Positions 59,816-64,000 of a stretch of DNA of 64,000 bases are shown here, in pieces. Source of the DNA: Bacillota bacterium (GTDB lineage: Bacteria > Bacillota > Clostridia > Lachnospirales > Lachnospiraceae); NCBI GenBank assembly GCA_023392535.1, contig JAEVYY010000024.1:124001-188000 (forward strand), written 5' to 3'. The notes beneath the pieces are model-generated. The model was not told the DNA's origin. It saw only the letters and a list, made by a program, of their open reading frames with translations, and did no database searches. A program made the translations under genes and the position numbers. Position 1 is the first letter of the stretch. The number at the start of each line of letters is the position of its first letter.

Positions 59816-62188
59816 TTAATCCAGAATTTCAAAAAATGTTAAAATTACTTTAAATAAATCGCCATCAAGATAAATCTGAAAGCTGCCATTCTGCAATTGC
59901 ATCAAATTCTTGGCAATAGATAGACCAAGACCACTTCCCTCCGTTCCTCTGGAAATATCTCCACGGATAAAACGCTCTGTTAAGTCTTCCGCATTTATAT
60001 TTAAAGGACGTTTGGATATGTTTTTGATGGATAAGTGTACAAGTGTGTCCATCTGTTTAACTTCTTCTGTAAGATCAATATAAATTCTTGTATTCTCCAT
60101 CGCATACTTTTCGATATTACGGAAGAGATTTTCTATTACACGCCAGATACATCTGCTATCTGCTTCAATCACCACTGGATGATCAGGCACATTCATTATG
60201 ATCCGCATACCCTTTTTATTGAAATTCTCTGTAAATTCCCCTGTTGTCTGGTATAACAATTCTATTAAATTCATCCTTACCAATTGTAATGAAATATTTC
60301 CAGAAGATATTTTAGATGCTTCTACCAGATCTTCTGTCAAATGCTTTAATCTTTGCGATTTTGAATCCAGAATCGAAATATACCCCTTCACTTTTTCATT
60401 TTGGATATTCTCACGCTTGATAAGATCCACATAATTGATGATAGAGGTCAAAGGTGTTTTTATATCGTGAGAAACATTCGTAATAAGATCAGCCTTTAAA
60501 CGCTCATCTTTCATACTGGTCTCTACTGCATTCCGAACTGCATCTCCGAGTGTATTTACTGCTTCCGCCATAATCAATGTATCCCCATGCATTGATGCTG
60601 TATTGATCTGATATGACATATCTCCATTTTTGATATATTCGATTCCATCAACAATCTTCTGCTTGGCTTTATTTTCATTAAATAAATAACCACCGATCAT
60701 GAAATCAAAAACAATCCCAAAAGCGACCCCCATTCTTTTAAAAAGTAAAATAAAAGAAAGATTGATTACAAGAAACGTTACATAGGGAATCCATGTCCTT
60801 GTAGTCACTCGTCCATTATCGCATAGTTTAAAAAAAACAGATTGAAGAAGATGAAAGATTTTAATACATAAAAAACGTATGATCTTAACCAGTTTAATAG
60901 AAACACTATTTTTCCATAAGGTTTTATTTTTTATCCTTCTTATCAGACTAAGGTAAAAATATTGAAATAGTAAGTGGGTTATTAGTACTCCTACTAGTAC
61001 ACTTACCAAAATAGATATTTTACCTGTTTCATTATAAAAGCACCAGGAAGACACCAACCCCGTAGTACATATAATAGATCCACATAAAAATACAGCAATA
61101 AAAAGAGCACTTTCCGTATGAATGGCATCAAACCAGTTCAATAAGACTTCTCCCCGGTACTCATTTTTCCCCGTCACAATGGTCATATATATAAAACATA
61201 CAAATGCCAGACAAATACAAATTACTGTTGTAATCACAAGCGGAACAAGCCAAGGTACGATTGCATAAAAATCTCCTTTACCAATAGCAAAAGCGTCATT
61301 AATAGGATAGTTGGTGTCTAATCCGATCAGTACCTGACAGTCATCTGAATATGCATATTCATATTCATTCAGCATATAGGTTAATTCTTCCTCATGAATC
61401 CCCATATTAGTATCAAACGATAATGTATTCGCATCATATGATACATATTTCCCAATCTTCTTAATATATTCTTTTGCTTCCTCCACATTCATTTCGGACG
61501 GTAGATTAGAATAAACAGTTCTTCCATGCCCCCCGTCTGTAACAATGTAGTAACGGATATTTGTTTTGTTCTCATTATATATGTTTTGAAATTGTCTATA
61601 TTGATAATAATTGTATGATAATGAACTGATACTTTCACTTAAATATCCACATAATTCTTCGTACGTTTTTTCATTCGATACAAAATTCTTTATTGACTTA
61701 CCATTCTTGGGTCTATAGCGTTCTACTAATTCAGCTCCTGATGTTGATACCCCTGATTCATTAAAACCATATGTTATTTCTGAATCATATTCTAAACCGT
61801 ATTGCCCCCATTTGATCAGATCCTCTAATCGATAATAGACATCACTCTTATTGGTTCCAAATTGATAACGCTTCGCATATTCCTCTATATCAATTGGTTT
61901 ATTTCCATCGAAAACGCCATTTGATTCCATCTGTTCCCGGATTACCGTATATCGGATAATCTCATCTATACTGTCACTTAAAAGATAATAGCAAAGATCC
62001 GTATCCTCAAATTTACTATTGTTTTTAAATAAATTTAAACCATATCGGTAATTACCATAGATTCTGGAAACAGACAAAGAAGCAAATAGCCCTATTACTG
62101 TAATACATGCAGCAGCAATTACAATTGATACATTATGTATAATAAGTACAATTCCCTTTCCCTTTTTACTATACAATAATTTCTCCAT
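59816..62188 (-). CDS. Multi-helix membrane sensor histidine kinase
   Basis: About 790 aa. TM1 (about 17-38) and a large external domain of about 270 residues are followed by four or more helices (PWLVPLVITTVICICLAFVCF, ALFIAVFLCGSIICTTGLVS, ISILVSVLVGVLITHLL, IPYVTFLVINLSFILLF). Then come a linker, HisKA with SHDIKTPLTSIINYVDL (phosphoacceptor His) and a HATPase domain (NLFRNIEKYA, GTEGSGLGLSIAKNL). It overlaps the regulator gene stop: the ATG at 62188 has GAGGG 7 bases before. The signal is unknown; such large sensors often monitor envelope stress or peptides. Confidence 0.88.
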   Translation of the reverse strand: MEKLLYSKKGKGIVLIIHNVSIVIAAACITVIGLFASLSVSRIYGNYRYGLNLFKNNSKFEDTDLCYYLLSDSIDEIIRYTVIREQMESNGVFDGNKPIDIEEYAKRYQFGTNKSDVYYRLEDLIKWGQYGLEYDSEITYGFNESGVSTSGAELVERYRPKNGKSIKNFVSNEKTYEELCGYLSESISSLSYNYYQYRQFQNIYNENKTNIRYYIVTDGGHGRTVYSNLPSEMNVEEAKEYIKKIGKYVSYDANTLSFDTNMGIHEEELTYMLNEYEYAYSDDCQVLIGLDTNYPINDAFAIGKGDFYAIVPWLVPLVITTVICICLAFVCFIYMTIVTGKNEYRGEVLLNWFDAIHTESALFIAVFLCGSIICTTGLVSSWCFYNETGKISILVSVLVGVLITHLLFQYFYLSLIRRIKNKTLWKNSVSIKLVKIIRFLCIKIFHLLQSVFFKLCDNGRVTTRTWIPYVTFLVINLSFILLFKRMGVAFGIVFDFMIGGYLFNENKAKQKIVDGIEYIKNGDMSYQINTASMHGDTLIMAEAVNTLGDAVRNAVETSMKDERLKADLITNVSHDIKTPLTSIINYVDLIKRENIQNEKVKGYISILDSKSQRLKHLTEDLVEASKISSGNISLQLVRMNLIELLYQTTGEFTENFNKKGMRIIMNVPDHPVVIEADSRCIWRVIENLFRNIEKYAMENTRIYIDLTEEVKQMDTLVHLSIKNISKRPLNINAEDLTERFIRGDISRGTEGSGLGLSIAKNLMQLQNGSFQIYLDGDLFKVILTFFEILD

Positions 62189-62198
62189 CTCATTACCC

Positions 62199-62891
62199 TC
62201 ATTGTTTTTCAATCTTATATCCAACGCCCCAAACCACTTTTAGGTACCTTGGTTCCTTCGGATTAATTTCTATTTTTTCTCGAATATGTCTAATATGAAC
62301 TGCTACCGTGTTATCTGCACCTATTGCTTCTTCATTCCAAATATTTTCATAAATTTGATCAATTGAGAAAACTCTACCTTGGTTTTTCACCAATAAAAGT
62401 AATATATTATATTCGATGGGCGTCAATTTCACTAATTCCTCATCAACAGTCACTTCCTTGGTTTCATCATTCATGGCCAGTCCGCCAACACGATAAATAT
62501 GGCTGCTGTCTTCATGTATATTTCCAAGCTTCGTATATCTTCTTAAATGAGATTTTACCCTTGCGACCAATTCCAGTGGATTAAACGGTTTTGACACATA
62601 ATCATCCGCACCTATGTTTAGACCTAATATCTTATCTGCGTCCTCTGTCTTTGCAGATAAAATAATAATCGGTATACTACTATATTCTCTTATCTTTAAC
62701 GTCGCATGAATTCCATCCAGTCTTGGCATCATAATATCAATAACCAATAATTGAATATCTTCTTTATCCAATATTCGAATTGCTTCTTCTCCATCATAGG
62801 CCTTAAAAATCTGATATCCTTCCTGTTCCAGGTAAATAGCAATGGCATCTACAATTTCTTTATCATCATCACAAACCAATATATGAAACAT
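62199..62891 (-). CDS. OmpR/PhoB-family response regulator
   Basis: 230 aa: receiver with ILVCDDDKEIVD (acidic pocket), phospho-Asp in LLVIDIMMPRLDG and Lys in GADDYVSKPFNP; C-terminal winged helix with LVKLTPIEYNILLLLVKNQGR and VWGVGYKIEKQ. It is the first gene of the pair, with AGGAGGG before the ATG. A TATAAT at about 62950-62955 (minus) is a good -10, and an inverted TTAAG/CTTAA lies just upstream, possibly for autoregulation. Confidence 0.93.
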   Translation of the reverse strand: MFHILVCDDDKEIVDAIAIYLEQEGYQIFKAYDGEEAIRILDKEDIQLLVIDIMMPRLDGIHATLKIREYSSIPIIILSAKTEDADKILGLNIGADDYVSKPFNPLELVARVKSHLRRYTKLGNIHEDSSHIYRVGGLAMNDETKEVTVDEELVKLTPIEYNILLLLVKNQGRVFSIDQIYENIWNEEAIGADNTVAVHIRHIREKIEINPKEPRYLKVVWGVGYKIEKQ

Positions 62892-62979
62892 CTTAACCCT
62901 CCTGTCAAAGATTTCATTCTTTTACTTCATATTAGCAACCTCTTTTTAATTATACGGGCTAAAAAACATTAAGTTTTCC

Positions 62980-63849
62980 TTAAATTACAGGTTTTATTCT
63001 AAGAAATGCAGCAAGATTACCTCGTTTTTCCTGGCTAGCCCTGTGCGAAAATAAATATTCATTGTTACAACAAGTACAGATATCCGTCAAACTAATGTTT
63101 TTTTCCTGTATCCCTGCTGCAATCAAAATCATACGATTCGCTTCCCACAAATTTAATTGGTACCTTCCATTTTCCTTTTTATAAAATACTTTTTGCTGTG
63201 TTTCTCTATTTGGGAAGATTCCACAAAACTGTTTTATTACATCCGTGCTCACCTCATAGCACGACTGGCAGATCGAGGGACCTATTGCAACAATAATATC
63301 ACCCGGTTCACTCCCGTAGGCCTCATGCATGTGGTTTATAGTAACTTCTCCCATCTTCAAAACAGTTCCTCTCCAACCAGAATGGGATAGCCCGATCGCT
63401 TTATGAACCGGGTCTACAAAATAAAGCGGTACACAATCTGCATAAAAAGTAACTAAAACAATGCCAGGAACATTTGTTATTAGTCCATCCACGTTCTCAT
63501 AATCGCGCTCTTTGACTATTCCCTTTCCAGCATCTGCCTTTGTTACCTTTCTGATATTTGTCGTATGTGTCTGATGGGATAATACAAAATCTTGAAGCTC
63601 ACAATTTAAAATATCCGATACTCGTCTATAATTTTCTAATACTGCCTCCCTTTCGTCCCCACGCGAAAAACTCATATTCATTGTGGCATATATCCCTTTA
63701 CTGATTCCGCCTAATCTGGTCGTAAATAAATGATCTACCAGACCAATTGAAGATAGGGATGGAAATGTCAAATACTCCATATCCCCCAAATAATTCCTTG
63801 TTAGAACAGCTTCCTTACCTGTCCGGATAATTTTCCTGTTTTCTTCCAC
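62980..63849 (-). CDS. pgeF: Peptidoglycan editing factor / YfiH-type laccase-domain protein
   Basis: 289 aa of the multicopper-oxidase-like YfiH family, shown in other bacteria to remove faulty muropeptide precursors or act as a purine nucleoside hydrolase/phosphorylase. The metal-ligand pattern is HQTHTTNIR (His), YADCVPLYFVDPVHKAIGLSHSGWRGT (Cys and His) and a conserved GPSICQSCYEV. The start is a GTG at 63849 with GAGGAG 8 bases before. It lies 24 bases after the yraN-like stop and is probably cotranscribed with it. Confidence 0.9.
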   Translation of the reverse strand: MEENRKIIRTGKEAVLTRNYLGDMEYLTFPSLSSIGLVDHLFTTRLGGISKGIYATMNMSFSRGDEREAVLENYRRVSDILNCELQDFVLSHQTHTTNIRKVTKADAGKGIVKERDYENVDGLITNVPGIVLVTFYADCVPLYFVDPVHKAIGLSHSGWRGTVLKMGEVTINHMHEAYGSEPGDIIVAIGPSICQSCYEVSTDVIKQFCGIFPNRETQQKVFYKKENGRYQLNLWEANRMILIAAGIQEKNISLTDICTCCNNEYLFSHRASQEKRGNLAAFLRIKPVI

Positions 63850-63873
63850 TATTGATACTCCTCACTCTTAAAA

Positions 63874-64000
63874 TCACCTGTAAATATGAGCAAATGCATC
63901 TTGATACCAGATTATTTCCTCACCTGAAATGGCAATTACATCATACCGAATTGCTGTGTCATCTCCAATGCCGTTCGAATATCTATAGTAATCCGCAACG
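63874..64000 (-). CDS. YraN/UPF0102-like protein, 3' end only
   Basis: The last 41 codons are visible, ending in TGA at 63876-63874. The C-terminal sequence TAIRYDVIAISGEEIIWYQ and then DAFAHIYR matches the C-terminus of the YraN (UPF0102) family, related to Holliday-junction-resolvase-fold proteins: RYDVIAI with a late aromatic AF. The start and the catalytic region lie beyond the window edge. Confidence 0.75.
   Translation of the reverse strand, partial: VADYYRYSNGIGDDTAIRYDVIAISGEEIIWYQDAFAHIYR

Noticed and set aside
1..64000. CRISPR arrays, insertion sequences, prophage, tRNA or rRNA genes
   Set aside because: No regularly spaced repeats, transposase or integrase motifs, or RNA-gene signatures were found on either strand.

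Overview
The window reads as a contiguous chromosomal segment of a spore-forming, strictly anaerobic, AT-rich Firmicute, most like a Lachnospiraceae (Clostridium cluster XIVa) genome. The grounds are spoIVA and a GerA/SpoVAF-type germination gene, an oxygen-sensitive class III ribonucleotide reductase, a BmpA-type nucleoside ABC transporter, a glmS ribozyme, and strong AGGAGG-type ribosome binding sites throughout. This placement is inferred from gene content; no 16S gene or species-specific marker is present. I see no insertion sequence, prophage, tRNA, rRNA or CRISPR array.

Layout. (1) 1-9.8 kb, all minus: a SpoVAF-like germination gene (cut by the window edge), dut, nrdG and nrdD behind a promoter with a pair of NrdR-like boxes, an aminotransferase, a WYL regulator, a small membrane protein, rnhA, a membrane-anchored MutS-like ATPase and a metallo-beta-lactamase-fold hydrolase. 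(2) 9.9-18.1 kb, minus: a small unknown gene and then a nucleoside/purine block: NCS2 permease, cdd, a complete BmpA-type ABC importer and purine nucleoside phosphorylase. (3) 18.3-22.2 kb: spoIVA, divergent from a two-gene plus-strand pair (phosphodiester glycosidase-like protein and an unknown anchored protein). (4) 22.2-25.9 kb, minus: a zinc/manganese uptake operon (small cysteine-containing membrane protein, ZnuA, ZnuC and an unusual ZnuB-lipoprotein fusion) with a Fur/Zur-like box overlapping its promoter. (5) 25.9-28.2 kb: corrinoid adenosyltransferase, a DUF4190-like small protein with no normal start codon, and a MATE transporter. (6) 28.3-32.9 kb, plus: a four-gene ABC-2 exporter operon. 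(7) 32.9-39.1 kb, minus: VWA/CoxE-like protein, MoxR ATPase, TIM-barrel epimerase, glmS with its ribozyme, and a GT2-GtrA fusion. (8) 39.2-44.3 kb: two convergent MATE genes that abut with no spacer, the second lying directly behind a blaI-blaR1 pair. (9) 44.3-49.7 kb, minus: SGNH esterase, DUF3810-like metallopeptidase, aldo/keto reductase, NudC and YitT. (10) 49.9-57.3 kb: a secreted transglutaminase-like protein (plus), then the DUF512-der-plsY-gpsA cluster (minus), then PRPP synthetase (plus). (11) 57.3-64 kb, minus: a chemotaxis receptor, a two-component system, pgeF and the 3' end of a yraN-like gene.

How the genes work together. Nucleotide metabolism is a recurring theme: dNTP synthesis and dUTP clearance (nrdDG-dut), nucleoside import and breakdown (bmp/nup, cdd, pnp, purine permease) and PRPP synthesis. 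Envelope and sporulation functions form a second theme (spoIVA, SpoVAF-like, plsY/gpsA, glmS, GT2-GtrA, pgeF). Transporters with dedicated sensing form a third (Zn operon with Fur-type box, BlaI/BlaR1 next to a MATE pump).

The observations I rate highest are the ZnuB-lipoprotein fusion in a Fur-box operon, the BlaI-BlaR1-MATE arrangement with a non-penicillin-binding sensor domain, a 26-bp near-perfect inverted repeat flanking glmS, a hairpin that buries the ribosome binding site of the SpoVAF-like gene, and a membrane-anchored MutS-like ATPase. None amounts to a clearly new defence or mobile system. Positions of promoters and hairpins were read by eye.
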